Assembly (NCBI GenBank): GCA_002778965.1
Contig: PEXX01000035.1
Span: forward strand, 1-9,095
Reading direction: 5' to 3'
DNA: 9,095 bases
Source: Candidatus Kuenenbacteria bacterium CG08_land_8_20_14_0_20_37_23
Lineage (GTDB): Bacteria > Patescibacteriota > Patescibacteriia > UBA2196 > GWA2-42-15
The notes below the pieces were generated by a model. It was not told the origin of the DNA. It saw nothing but the letters and a program-made list of their open reading frames with translations, and made no database searches. This document shows, piece after piece, positions 1-7,070 of the stretch. The number at the start of each line of letters is the position of its first letter. The stretch's first letter is position 1. A program made the translations under genes and the position numbers.

Positions 1-436
1 CTTCCAATTTCCCGCTTAAATTAATATTCGCTTCTTCCAATTCAAGCAGGGAAAAGGGCAGCAAATTTAAAATAGCCGCCCTGCCAGCTAAAGATTGGCT
101 GATTTTTTCCATTAAAAGAAAATTTTGTGATCCCGTTAGAATAAACTGACCTGGTACTTTCTTTTCGTCCACTATTACCTGTATCTGCGACATTAATTCA
201 GGTACTCGCTGTGCTTCATCAATAATAAGGCCGTTTGGGTGATTACCCAAAAAACTCTTCGGGTCGCGCATAGCAAAATCTCTGGTCTCAATATCTTCAA
301 GATTAAAATAATCCATTTTAGGAAAAATATTTTTAACCAAGGTTGTTTTTCCTGATTGTCTTGGGCCAGTCAGCGATATTACAGGATATTGTTTAAAATA
401 TTTAAGAATTTGTTTGGAAATCTGTCGTTTTATCAT
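1..436 (-). CDS. AAA_14/DUF4143-type ATPase, N-terminal part (truncated by window edge)
   Basis: The reading frame is open from the ATG at 436-434 to the left edge: 145 complete codons, with the C-terminal part outside the window. The P-loop is near residues 24-31 (GPRQSGKT), the Walker B segment at 69-76 (GLIIDEAQ), and a sensor-1-like strand at 99-105 (ILTGSQN). A segment ending AGRAAILNLLPFSLLEL (117-133) follows. This order is characteristic of the AAA_14 ATPases that carry a C-terminal DUF4143 domain; that domain should lie beyond the edge and is not seen here. The family is abundant in Bacteria and Archaea and its cellular role is mostly unknown, so no substrate is proposed. The start is fixed by a strong promoter whose -10 box ends 8 nt before the ATG, implying a leaderless or nearly leaderless mRNA. 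The gene appears monocistronic at its 5' end and diverges from the peptidase gene at 727. Family assignment is confident; function is not. Confidence 0.88.
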   Translation of the reverse strand, partial: MIKRQISKQILKYFKQYPVISLTGPRQSGKTTLVKNIFPKMDYFNLEDIETRDFAMRDPKSFLGNHPNGLIIDEAQRVPELMSQIQVIVDEKKVPGQFILTGSQNFLLMEKISQSLAGRAAILNLLPFSLLELEEANINLSGKLE

Positions 437-444
437 ATATTATC

Positions 445-473
445 AGTATAGCATTAATGGACAAGTATGTCAA
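445..473 (-). promoter_or_regulatory. Sigma70-type promoter of the ATPase gene
   Basis: On the minus strand a perfect -35 hexamer TTGACA (473-468) is followed by a 17-bp spacer and a -10 hexamer TATACT (450-445). Transcription would start about 7 nt further, near 438, only a couple of bases before the ATG at 436. No Shine-Dalgarno sequence could fit, so the message is probably leaderless. One arm of a large palindrome lies inside the spacer. Confidence 0.75.
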
Positions 474-497
474 TGCGCTACCATATTTGTCCATTAA
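454..497. promoter_or_regulatory. Imperfect palindrome over the ATPase promoter (operator candidate)
   Basis: The arms TTAATGGACAAGTATG (454-469) and CATATTTGTCCATTAA (482-497) are reverse complements over 16 bp with a single mismatch; the outer 11 bp are perfect. They are separated by 12 bp. The proximal arm fills most of the -35/-10 spacer and the distal arm lies just upstream of -35, so a dimer bound here would cover the promoter. As RNA the transcript would start downstream of the arms, so this is better read as a DNA-binding site than as a terminator. What binds it is unknown; autoregulation is inference. Confidence 0.65.
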
Positions 498-554
498 ATA
501 TCTATAAGAAAGGCAAATCATCTCTCCGGCGATTAAAAAGAGTTTGGGGCTGTA

Positions 555-584
555 ATTATACACTTTGCGCGAACCTTTCTCCAA
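555..584 (-). promoter_or_regulatory. Weak second promoter candidate toward the ATPase gene
   Basis: The minus strand has TTGGAG (584-579), an 18-bp spacer and a perfect TATAAT (560-555). A transcript from here would start near 548 and read through the palindrome at 454-497 before the ATPase. The -35 is poor and the region is AT-rich, so this may be chance. Apart from this I see no gene or strong signal in 498-635. Confidence 0.25.
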
Positions 585-635
585 TCAAAAATTTTGTATT
601 AGCCCTAGTGTCAATTAATTATTTCATGGGTGGGG

Positions 636-664
636 TTTACTAAATGTGTATTTTCTGATATTCT
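636..664 (+). promoter_or_regulatory. Putative promoter of the LysM/M23 peptidase gene
   Basis: TTTACT (636-641), a 17-bp spacer and TATTCT (659-664) form a plausible sigma70-type promoter. Transcription would begin near 671, leaving an untranslated leader of about 56 nt before the ATG at 727. The hexamer CTGATA occurs at 655-660 (overlapping the -10), 676-681 and 707-712, which may mark regulator sites. Confidence 0.4.
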
Positions 665-726
665 ATGTATTATAGCTGATAAAATGTGATTAACGAGGTA
701 TATTAGCTGATATTAGCCAAACACAT

Positions 727-2052
727 ATGGCTGAAATGATTATTAATATCATAATCGCCAAATCTTCAAGACTTGCCAGAAATATAGGCAAGTCTTTGTG
801 GTCTTTTATCTTTCAGCTCTTTATGGTGCCTGTTTACAGGTTTTTTTTGTTTTTGAAAAAATATTTAGACAGGTTGGTCTTACGAAATCCATTATTGTCG
901 CTTGAACAGAATAGAAAAAACATGAAAAGCAGCTTTTTGCTCCATATAGTTATGCTTGTCTTAGTTGTGATTGTCTTGATTGGCAATATCAAAACCAGAG
1001 AAACATATGCCGAGGAATTTGGCAAAAATAGTATTATGGCGCAACTAATGAGCGCGTCCTCCGAAGAAGAAATAGTGGAAAAATCAAAACCAATACAAGA
1101 ATGGTCAGATCAGCCGAAAACAGAGAACATTCTAGAACAGATGTCAGCAATTGGAGCAAAGATAATCACTGATGATAATCAGCAAAAAGATGGTGAAATA
1201 AATGGCAAGGTAGTATTGGCGCAAGGAGGAGAGGCTCTGATCAAACCTACAATAACACCATTTGAAAAAGAAGCAACTGGAGAATCAAACTTTTCTTTCG
1301 CGGCAAGAAACGAGATACGATATTATTACGTCAAAGAAGGCGATACGCTGTCAGCGATAGCCGAAAAGTTTGGAATATCAATTAATACAATTCTGTGGGA
1401 AAATAATTTATCCCTGTCAAGCTATATCAGGCCTGGTGACAAACTGACGATCCTGCCGACGACGGGAATTTCTTACGCTGTGAAAGCTGGCGATACGCTT
1501 AGCGCGATTGCTAAAGAATTCGGGACTGATATAGAAAAAGTTGTAGCTTTTAATAATCTTGACCCAGTAGGATTGCTCAGAGTGAGACAAAAAATAATCA
1601 TTCCGGATGGAAAACTTGGATATATAAACCCTGCGCCGAGCAAATTACTCGGATCAATGAAAAATATTTTCTCCGAGAATCCTGAAACGCCATCGGCCAA
1701 AAATTTTTTGTGGCCAAGCGTGTCAAAAAAGATTACCCAGTACTATCATTGGCGCCATCTCGCGATTGATATTGGCGCCAATGCCGGTTCACCAATATAC
1801 TCCGCCAGATCAGGACGAATTGAAAAAGCCGGCTGGTCAACCGGATATGGATATAATATTGTTATTGATCATGGCGGAGGAATAAAAACTTTGTACGCCC
1901 ACGCGCGAGCGCTCTATGTCAAAAGAGGCGATCAAGTTGAGCAAGGTGAAATACTCGGCGAGGTCGGCTCTACCGGCTGGTCAACTGGCCCGCATATTCA
2001 TTTTGAGCTAACAATCGGCGGCACCAAGGTCAATCCGTTAAGTTATTTATAA
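727..2052 (+). CDS. Membrane-anchored LysM/M23 (LytM-type) peptidoglycan endopeptidase
   Basis: The 441-residue protein should cut peptide cross-bridges of peptidoglycan outside the cytoplasmic membrane, as M23 zinc metallopeptidases do. A basic, hydrophobic N-terminus (about 20-45) precedes a clear membrane segment at about 70-87. An acidic linker follows, then two LysM glycan-binding repeats (about 199-244 and 249-294, each with a GDTLSAIA core). The M23 domain spans about 328-440. Its metal and catalytic residues are intact: H344 and D348 in HLAID, H392 in YAHA, and H423/H425 in HIHFE. It is therefore likely active, unlike degenerate EnvC/NlpD-type activators. The ATG at 727 is the first start after an in-frame stop (TAA at 691); M4 is an alternative. 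Neither has a Shine-Dalgarno sequence. The gene is single, diverges from the ATPase and converges on the pilB operon. Substrate specificity cannot be read from sequence. Confidence 0.92.
   Translation: MAEMIINIIIAKSSRLARNIGKSLWSFIFQLFMVPVYRFFLFLKKYLDRLVLRNPLLSLEQNRKNMKSSFLLHIVMLVLVVIVLIGNIKTRETYAEEFGKNSIMAQLMSASSEEEIVEKSKPIQEWSDQPKTENILEQMSAIGAKIITDDNQQKDGEINGKVVLAQGGEALIKPTITPFEKEATGESNFSFAARNEIRYYYVKEGDTLSAIAEKFGISINTILWENNLSLSSYIRPGDKLTILPTTGISYAVKAGDTLSAIAKEFGTDIEKVVAFNNLDPVGLLRVRQKIIIPDGKLGYINPAPSKLLGSMKNIFSENPETPSAKNFLWPSVSKKITQYYHWRHLAIDIGANAGSPIYSARSGRIEKAGWSTGYGYNIVIDHGGGIKTLYAHARALYVKRGDQVEQGEILGEVGSTGWSTGPHIHFELTIGGTKVNPLSYL
1747..1783. repeat. 10-bp perfect inverted repeat inside the peptidase gene
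   Basis: CATTGGCGCC (1747-1756) and GGCGCCAATG (1774-1783) are perfect reverse complements separated by 17 bp. Because each contains the self-complementary GGCGCC, ATTGGCGCCA also occurs as a direct repeat with 23-bp period. The element covers the codons for the first zinc-binding motif (HLAID). A strong mRNA hairpin is possible. It may be a by-product of codon choice in this conserved segment. Confidence 0.6.
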
Positions 2053-2057
2053 TATTG

Positions 2058-2076
2058 GTCTGCCGCGATAGCAGAC
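2058..2076. terminator. Hairpin between convergent genes (possible bidirectional terminator)
   Basis: GTCTGC (2058-2063), a 7-nt loop and GCAGAC (2071-2076) form a perfect 6-bp stem in the 52-bp gap between the stop of the peptidase gene and the stop of pilB. On both strands the following sequence is AT-rich but lacks a clean run of U, so efficiency as an intrinsic terminator is doubtful. The position after both convergent genes is what supports the call. Confidence 0.4.
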
Positions 2077-2104
2077 ATCATATTATTAAATTTAAAATTT
2101 GAAT

Positions 2105-4141
2105 TTAGACGACTCTGAACACCTCATCTAAACTGGTAATACCCTTAAGCGCTTTTAAGATGCCATCTTGAATCATGGTAACCATTCCATTTTGGACAGC
2201 TATAGCCATGAGTTTGCTTTCTGAAATATTGCTGGATAAGATAATTTCCCTTATTTCATCGGTGATTTGAAAAATTTCGAAAACGCCAAGTTGTCCTTTG
2301 TAGCCAAAGCCGCTGCATTTTTTACAACCGACCCCTTTATAAAGTTCTGCAGTCTTTAAATCTATGTTGAATTTATGTTTCAGATTATCAGGGATCATTC
2401 CGATTTCCCGCACCATTCTTTCTCTGTCGTCAATGGTTATTTCTATTTTTTGCTTGCAGTCAGGGCAAATACGGCGAACCAGTCTTTGGGCAATTGAGAT
2501 GTTTATGGCCGGAGCGAGCAAATATGGCTTGGCCGCCAGAGCTAAAAATCTCGGGATAACCCCGACTGCGTTATTGGTGTGGATTGTACTAAAAACAAGG
2601 TGTCCGGTAAGGGCGGCATTCAAGGCAATATCAGTTGTTTCCTTGTCGCGGATTTCACCGACCAGAATAATATCAGGATCCTGGCGAACGATGGAGCGCA
2701 GACCCTTGGCAAAAGTATAACCCCTTTCTTTGGAAACTTCCGATTGATTGATGCCTTGTATTTTATATTCAATCGGATCTTCAATCGTAATAATTTTATT
2801 GCTCTCGGTGTTGAGTTTATTCAAAATTGCATAAAGCGTGGTGGTCTTGCCGGAGCCGGTCGGACCGGTGATGATTATCATGCCATTTGGTTTTTTGAGC
2901 TCCGCTAGTAATATTTTTTCCGCGTAATCCTCAATGCCAAGTTTTTCCAAAGTAAAATTTTTGACTTTTTCATGATACAGAATGCGGATGACAACACTCT
3001 CTCCGTATGTTGTCGGCAGAGTAGAAACACGAAAATCAAATTCTTTGCCGCCAATACGCACCGAAAAATTACCGTCTTGAGGTTTGTCTTTAATATTTAT
3101 TTTTAACTTTGAGTCAAGTTTTATTCTGGAGATTAATTTGTCCCAGACATTTTTTTCTAATTTTGCGATATTGTGCAAAATTCCGTCTATTCTAAAACGA
3201 AGCTGAATGCCGCTGTTTTCAGATTCAATATGGACATCACTACTCTCGGTTTTAATGGCAGTGGAAACAATCAGACTCAAAATTTCCGTGGCATTAGCTT
3301 TTTTGCATTTTTCTCCAAATTCATCTAAACTGGCAAGCTCATCGATTCCGCTCTCAATGTCTTTCTCAAGTATTTTTACGTCATCAGCCTGCTTGGCGAT
3401 TTTTGGCAAAGCTTTATACATCCGCATAGCGTGCGCCATGCTGGCCTCACTGACGAGATACAGCTTGAGCTCTATATTATCATAATCAGCGGATAATATT
3501 TTAAGAAATTGATTGATACGCGGATTGCTTATTTTATTAGAAAGAATCGCAACGCGGATTTCTTTTCTCTCAACATAATAAAAGCAAATTAATCCAAGCT
3601 CTTGCGCTTTTTCTTCAGTAATTAGGCGCAAAGCCTCGGGCATAATTGGCAGGCCTTTAAGATTGATATATCCGATGCTAATGCTAAGGGCCTTTTCTTT
3701 TATTTCCTCCTCTTTTCTGCCAAGCTCCATAACATGCATTTTTTCCTTCAACTCATCCTCTTTTCCAGCAGGAAAAATATTCAATGAAGAGTTAGTGGGT
3801 CTGCTATTATCTATATTTTGCGCTGACAGGCCGGCATAAAGAATATTTTTCTGCTCATTATACTTCTTCAAAATCGCTTCTTTTTTCGTTTCAAGTTGAT
3901 TGTTGTCGTTTAAAAAACGCTCATAAAGCGGCCGCGCATCTTCTTTGGGGTCTTGTTTTTTTTCGTCAGTTTTGCTAGAAGATATATTTTCTTCGTTCTT
4001 GGTAGCAGGCGTAATACTTGCCGCAGACGATGAATTAGAGGAATCGTCTTCATCCAAGAAAACTTCTGTTTCATCTTTGTTTTCCTTTTCTTCGTCAAAA
4101 AGGCCATTGATTTGTTGTTGTATATTTTGATCCATAATCAT
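2105..4141 (-). CDS. pilB: PilB/GspE-family type IV pilus assembly ATPase
   Basis: This 678-residue cytoplasmic hexameric ATPase would power pilin extraction and polymerisation at the inner-membrane platform. Residues about 14-75 are an acidic, Ser-rich, low-complexity tail, followed by a charged helical stretch to about 155. Residues 160-245 resemble a GspE N-terminal (MshEN-like) domain. The motor domain starts near 283. It has the PQDG segment (354-357), Walker A GPTGSGKTT (426-434), Asp box IEDP (453-456), Walker B GEIRD (495-499) and His box (513-523). The zinc-binding cysteines of PilB/GspE are present (C559/C562 and C606/C609), which separates it from PilT. The ATG at 4141 lies one base after the ligase TGA, indicating translational coupling; a second ATG at 4135 is possible. 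No pilC, pilT or pilM gene is in the window. An A8 run in the coding strand (3963-3956) lies in the disordered tail. PilB versus GspE cannot be separated strictly by sequence. Confidence 0.93.
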   Translation of the reverse strand: MIMDQNIQQQINGLFDEEKENKDETEVFLDEDDSSNSSSAASITPATKNEENISSSKTDEKKQDPKEDARPLYERFLNDNNQLETKKEAILKKYNEQKNILYAGLSAQNIDNSRPTNSSLNIFPAGKEDELKEKMHVMELGRKEEEIKEKALSISIGYINLKGLPIMPEALRLITEEKAQELGLICFYYVERKEIRVAILSNKISNPRINQFLKILSADYDNIELKLYLVSEASMAHAMRMYKALPKIAKQADDVKILEKDIESGIDELASLDEFGEKCKKANATEILSLIVSTAIKTESSDVHIESENSGIQLRFRIDGILHNIAKLEKNVWDKLISRIKLDSKLKINIKDKPQDGNFSVRIGGKEFDFRVSTLPTTYGESVVIRILYHEKVKNFTLEKLGIEDYAEKILLAELKKPNGMIIITGPTGSGKTTTLYAILNKLNTESNKIITIEDPIEYKIQGINQSEVSKERGYTFAKGLRSIVRQDPDIILVGEIRDKETTDIALNAALTGHLVFSTIHTNNAVGVIPRFLALAAKPYLLAPAINISIAQRLVRRICPDCKQKIEITIDDRERMVREIGMIPDNLKHKFNIDLKTAELYKGVGCKKCSGFGYKGQLGVFEIFQITDEIREIILSSNISESKLMAIAVQNGMVTMIQDGILKALKGITSLDEVFRVV

Positions 4142-4142
4142 T

Positions 4143-5498
4143 TCAACGTTTTAACGAATAATTTAAAAAAGAATTTTCAATATAATTATACCTCGTTTTT
4201 GTTTTCGTGGCCATTTTTTTGTTTAAAATAATTATACTGCCTATTAATAGCCAGAACAAAACCGACAGATCATTTTTAAAATAGGGCGTGTCAACTAAAC
4301 CATGAATGAGCAGGGTAGTCATAGAGGCCATAAGAACAATTGGTAATGGGTAATGGGCAACGAGTAAATTTTTATTAAAGCCTATTTTATAAAACCACGC
4401 GATTATTAATAAAAAGACGACAAGCCCCAATAGGCCGATTTCAGACCAGAAGGTTAAAAAAATATTATGCGGATAGAGAAAAATTTCAATATAATTTTTT
4501 TGGTGGTATGGAGCAATGATTGTTTGGTAGCCAGCAAGGCCAGCGCCAAAGATTGGTCTATCTTTGAGCATGGCCCAAGTTTCTTGCCACATGTTGATAC
4601 GGGTAGTGATTGAGTCGCCGCCGTCAACAGTGGCCACACCACGCAAATCGGGCAAGCCAAATATAAAGATATAAAGATATAAAGATATAAAAATAATAGT
4701 TAATAAGCTGATAAAATATTTGCGGTAGTTTTTATAGAAAATAGCATAAAAAATAAGGCCGGCAAGAATAGCGATAATGGCTCCTTTGGACTTGGTAAAA
4801 ATAGTCGATGCCACGACTATTCCAACAAACAATAAATGATAAATAATAAACAAGTAATTATTAAAATTCCAGTTTTTGACCTTCTTAATTTGTGCTATCC
4901 CAAAACCGATAATTAAAATTATTATTGGCGGCAGGTAGAGCGCTAAGGCATTTGGGTATTCAAATACGCTAGTAACTCTTCTTGTGGCTTCCGCAGCCCA
5001 AAAAGAATTAGAAATCAAATTGCCTGTAATTTTTTGATAAATGGCAATAAGTGACAAGAGAAAAGCCGAGGATGAAAAAGCGAGAAAAATATTTTTTAAT
5101 TTATATTTATCAATCACACTAACAAAAACCAGAAGGAATAAAATTGGTTCAATAAAATATGCTTTCCATATGCCGAGAGCGGCACGCGGATCAGGCGAAA
5201 CAAAAACAGAGACAGTGGCGGCTGATAAAAATAAAATAATAAAATAATACAACTTGTGATTTATGATTATTTGTTTTAATTTTCTGATTTCCAAATTTCC
5301 AGATTTCTTAATTGCTAAAGCCAGAAATAAAATTAAAATCATACTTTCCAGCAATGTCATGGGGATACCAAAAATTTGGAAGCGGATTAAATATCCGGGT
5401 AAAGCAAAAATTATTAAATAAACCGCCCAATTCAGACGGAGGCAAGAGAGGGCGGCAAACAATATAAAATATGTGGATAATAAGACATTATAAAACAT
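4143..5498 (-). CDS. O-antigen ligase / polymerase-family membrane protein (Wzy/WaaL-like)
   Basis: The 451-residue protein has about a dozen hydrophobic segments. A large loop near residues 280-345 carries features of the O-antigen ligase/polymerase superfamily: TTRINMWQETW (298-308) with R300, FGAG (317-320), and YPHNIFL (342-348) with H344. GLVDTPYFKND (400-410) follows between late membrane segments. Such enzymes join undecaprenyl-linked glycans to each other (Wzy) or to an acceptor (WaaL), on the outer face of the membrane; which applies here cannot be told. It starts 7 nt after the flippase stop and ends 1 nt before pilB, so it is the middle gene of one transcript. The ATG at 5498 has no Shine-Dalgarno sequence. 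An 8-bp tandem repeat, not a multiple of three, encodes residues about 270-280 in a membrane segment. The basic C-terminal tail (427-451) is likely cytoplasmic. Confidence 0.85.
   Translation of the reverse strand: MFYNVLLSTYFILFAALSCLRLNWAVYLIIFALPGYLIRFQIFGIPMTLLESMILILFLALAIKKSGNLEIRKLKQIIINHKLYYFIILFLSAATVSVFVSPDPRAALGIWKAYFIEPILFLLVFVSVIDKYKLKNIFLAFSSSAFLLSLIAIYQKITGNLISNSFWAAEATRRVTSVFEYPNALALYLPPIIILIIGFGIAQIKKVKNWNFNNYLFIIYHLLFVGIVVASTIFTKSKGAIIAILAGLIFYAIFYKNYRKYFISLLTIIFISLYLYIFIFGLPDLRGVATVDGGDSITTRINMWQETWAMLKDRPIFGAGLAGYQTIIAPYHQKNYIEIFLYPHNIFLTFWSEIGLLGLVVFLLIIAWFYKIGFNKNLLVAHYPLPIVLMASMTTLLIHGLVDTPYFKNDLSVLFWLLIGSIIILNKKMATKTKTRYNYIENSFLNYSLKR
4661..4692. repeat. 8-bp tandem repeat (about four copies) inside the ligase gene
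   Basis: ATATAAAG occurs three times in tandem from 4661 to 4684, followed by ATATAAAA (4685-4692); 31 consecutive bases keep the period of 8. Because 8 is not a multiple of 3, loss or gain of one unit would shift the reading frame of the ligase. In protein the repeat gives alternating aromatic/aliphatic residues (about 270-280) that suit a membrane helix. Confidence 0.85.
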
Positions 5499-5505
5499 AA
5501 AATTA

Positions 5506-6948
5506 TCAATTAATATTTTTGAAAGTATCTAATATATTTTTTGTAACACCATTTAACAAAAATAAAACGCCAAAATATATGGCTCCACCCAATATAATTA
5601 ACAAAATAATATTCCATCCATAAATCAGATTCAGGACAAAACCCATAATAACACTGGCCAGCATAGCTTTGCCGAAAACCGACAAATTTATTTTAATGCC
5701 CGAATATTTTTTAAGAATAAAAATTGTAGAGATAAGCATAAAGAATTCTACTGCGGTCGTCACCCAAGCAGCGGCAAAATATGAATATTTTGGGATAAGA
5801 ACAATATATAAAATAACGGCGAGAATCGCCGCTAGTAAATAATATTTGATCATGTTCTTTTGTTTATTGATGGCGATAATAGAATATGTAGTCAGATGAG
5901 TAACAAATATTATGGCGGTCGCAAAAATAAGTATTCTGAACACGGGCGCTGACACTGCAAAATCAACGCCGGCAATCAAAACAATCAATGGTCTGGCTAA
6001 AACCAAAACTCCGATGATCAGTGGCCAGATAATAATTGCAAGGCTGTCAAATGCTTTTTGCCAGCTTGCCCGGAAGCTTTGCCTGTCATTATTCTGCCAA
6101 GCCTTTGAAAGTAACGGAGAAACAAGCCCCATGAAGATCGCAGGGAAAGTTATCAAGACTTCTAAAATTTTGTATGGCGCGCCATAAATTCCAACAGCCG
6201 CTTCGTTTGATACGGTATAAGCCGGGTTGGCCGGCAAAATTGAAAGAAAAAGAGTATCAGCCTTGAAATATATCAGTGAGAAAATAGAGGTAATGGCGAC
6301 TGGCCAGGAAATTTTTAGTATATCCCTCCAAATTTTTTTATCAAATTCAAATTTCAGTTTGATAAATTTATTCAAATAACACAGATTGATGAAAAAATTT
6401 ACCATAAAACCTAAAATAATTGCGACGATGAGCCCCAGAATGTTGCCATTTAAATATACCACAAATATTGTGGCGACAAGTAGCGCTAGTTTGCCAATGA
6501 ACTCCGCGACAGCCACTCTTTTCATATTGATTTTGTTCTGGAAAAAAGCAACCAGTAACTGGTCCAGGAGATTCAGGAAAATTGAGAATGAAGCGACAAT
6601 TACGCCCAGTTTAATAATTAAAGAATATGGGAAAAGCCAGATTATGGCGCTCGCCGCGATCATTAATACGAGAGCGGAAAAAAATCGCAAAGTAAAAATA
6701 TTGTTGAAAAATTTTTCTTCACCATATTCGCTTTTATTGAGCTCGTTAACGGTGACGACGTAAAGGCCGAGATCTGATAAGATAGCAAAGAAAAATAAAT
6801 AAGCGAAAATAGTGGTATAATTGCCATAGCCGTCGATACCCAAATAACGGGTTAAAATGGCCACCACAAAAATACCAATGAATGAAGCGCCGAATTTACC
6901 AAGGGCGTGCAGGCCGGTATTTAAAGCTATTTTTCTTGATAATGACAT
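5506..6948 (-). CDS. Polysaccharide flippase (Wzx/MATE-like, MOP superfamily)
   Basis: This roughly 480-residue integral membrane protein has about 14 hydrophobic segments along its whole length. That fits a Wzx-type transporter moving lipid-linked oligosaccharides across the cytoplasmic membrane. The N-terminus resembles polysaccharide flippases: a short basic helix, then a first membrane span ending LTRYLG, and a segment with FAILSDLGLY in the second span. The central YKILEVLITFP and GLVSPLLSKAW region and a terminal pair of spans also fit. I chose the ATG at 6948; a longer frame begins with TTG at 6984 and would add 12 residues without similarity to a usual flippase start. No Shine-Dalgarno sequence is visible. 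It is the first gene of the flippase-ligase-pilB operon, which suggests its cargo is passed to the adjacent ligase/polymerase. The related lipid II flippase MurJ is less likely given the sequence features and the neighbour, but not excluded. Confidence 0.87.
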   Translation of the reverse strand: MSLSRKIALNTGLHALGKFGASFIGIFVVAILTRYLGIDGYGNYTTIFAYLFFFAILSDLGLYVVTVNELNKSEYGEEKFFNNIFTLRFFSALVLMIAASAIIWLFPYSLIIKLGVIVASFSIFLNLLDQLLVAFFQNKINMKRVAVAEFIGKLALLVATIFVVYLNGNILGLIVAIILGFMVNFFINLCYLNKFIKLKFEFDKKIWRDILKISWPVAITSIFSLIYFKADTLFLSILPANPAYTVSNEAAVGIYGAPYKILEVLITFPAIFMGLVSPLLSKAWQNNDRQSFRASWQKAFDSLAIIIWPLIIGVLVLARPLIVLIAGVDFAVSAPVFRILIFATAIIFVTHLTTYSIIAINKQKNMIKYYLLAAILAVILYIVLIPKYSYFAAAWVTTAVEFFMLISTIFILKKYSGIKINLSVFGKAMLASVIMGFVLNLIYGWNIILLIILGGAIYFGVLFLLNGVTKNILDTFKNIN

Positions 6949-6999
6949 AGGATAATCAATAACCGCTGCAGATTGAATCCGCAACTAAAAACCAACAGA

Positions 7000-7033
7000 A
7001 AGATGGTGCAGGCTACTTGTCGTTTTCCATCTT
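7000..7033 (-). other. Leader hairpin ahead of the flippase operon
   Basis: In the predicted 5' leader of the operon (about 7036-6949), AAGATGG (7033-7027) and CCATCTT (7006-7000) can pair over 7 bp around a 20-nt loop. A T5 run follows about 9 nt later on the minus strand. It could be an attenuator or simply chance pairing; the loop is long and the U-tract late. Confidence 0.3.
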
Positions 7034-7042
7034 CACGCCGTA

Positions 7043-7070
7043 AGTTTACCATTTTGAAGCAAATTGACAA
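7043..7070 (-). promoter_or_regulatory. Promoter of the flippase-ligase-pilB operon
   Basis: On the minus strand TTGTCA (7070-7065) is followed after 16 bp by TAAACT (7048-7043). The -10 is preceded by TGG, which makes it an extended -10. Transcription would start near 7036 and leave a leader of roughly 88 nt before the flippase ATG at 6948. Confidence 0.5.

Noticed and set aside
402..584. Minus-strand 60-aa frame containing NYSPK, similar to the integrase N-terminal NYSPKT motif at 8960-8985
   Set aside because: Only about six residues match, the following residues do not continue as an integrase, and the frame overlaps the ATPase promoter. Chance similarity is more likely than an integrase remnant.
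1831..2000. Repeated GGCTGGTCAAC motif in the peptidase gene
   Set aside because: It encodes the two GWSTG-type loops common in M23 domains and needs no DNA-level explanation.
2364..2908. Two plus-strand frames of 118 and 109 codons
   Set aside because: They lie antisense inside the conserved ATPase core of pilB and have no recognisable domain; they are shadows of that gene.
6949..6984. Longer flippase start at TTG (6984)
   Set aside because: The 12 extra residues do not resemble a flippase N-terminus and a better ATG exists at 6948; no initiation signal favours TTG.
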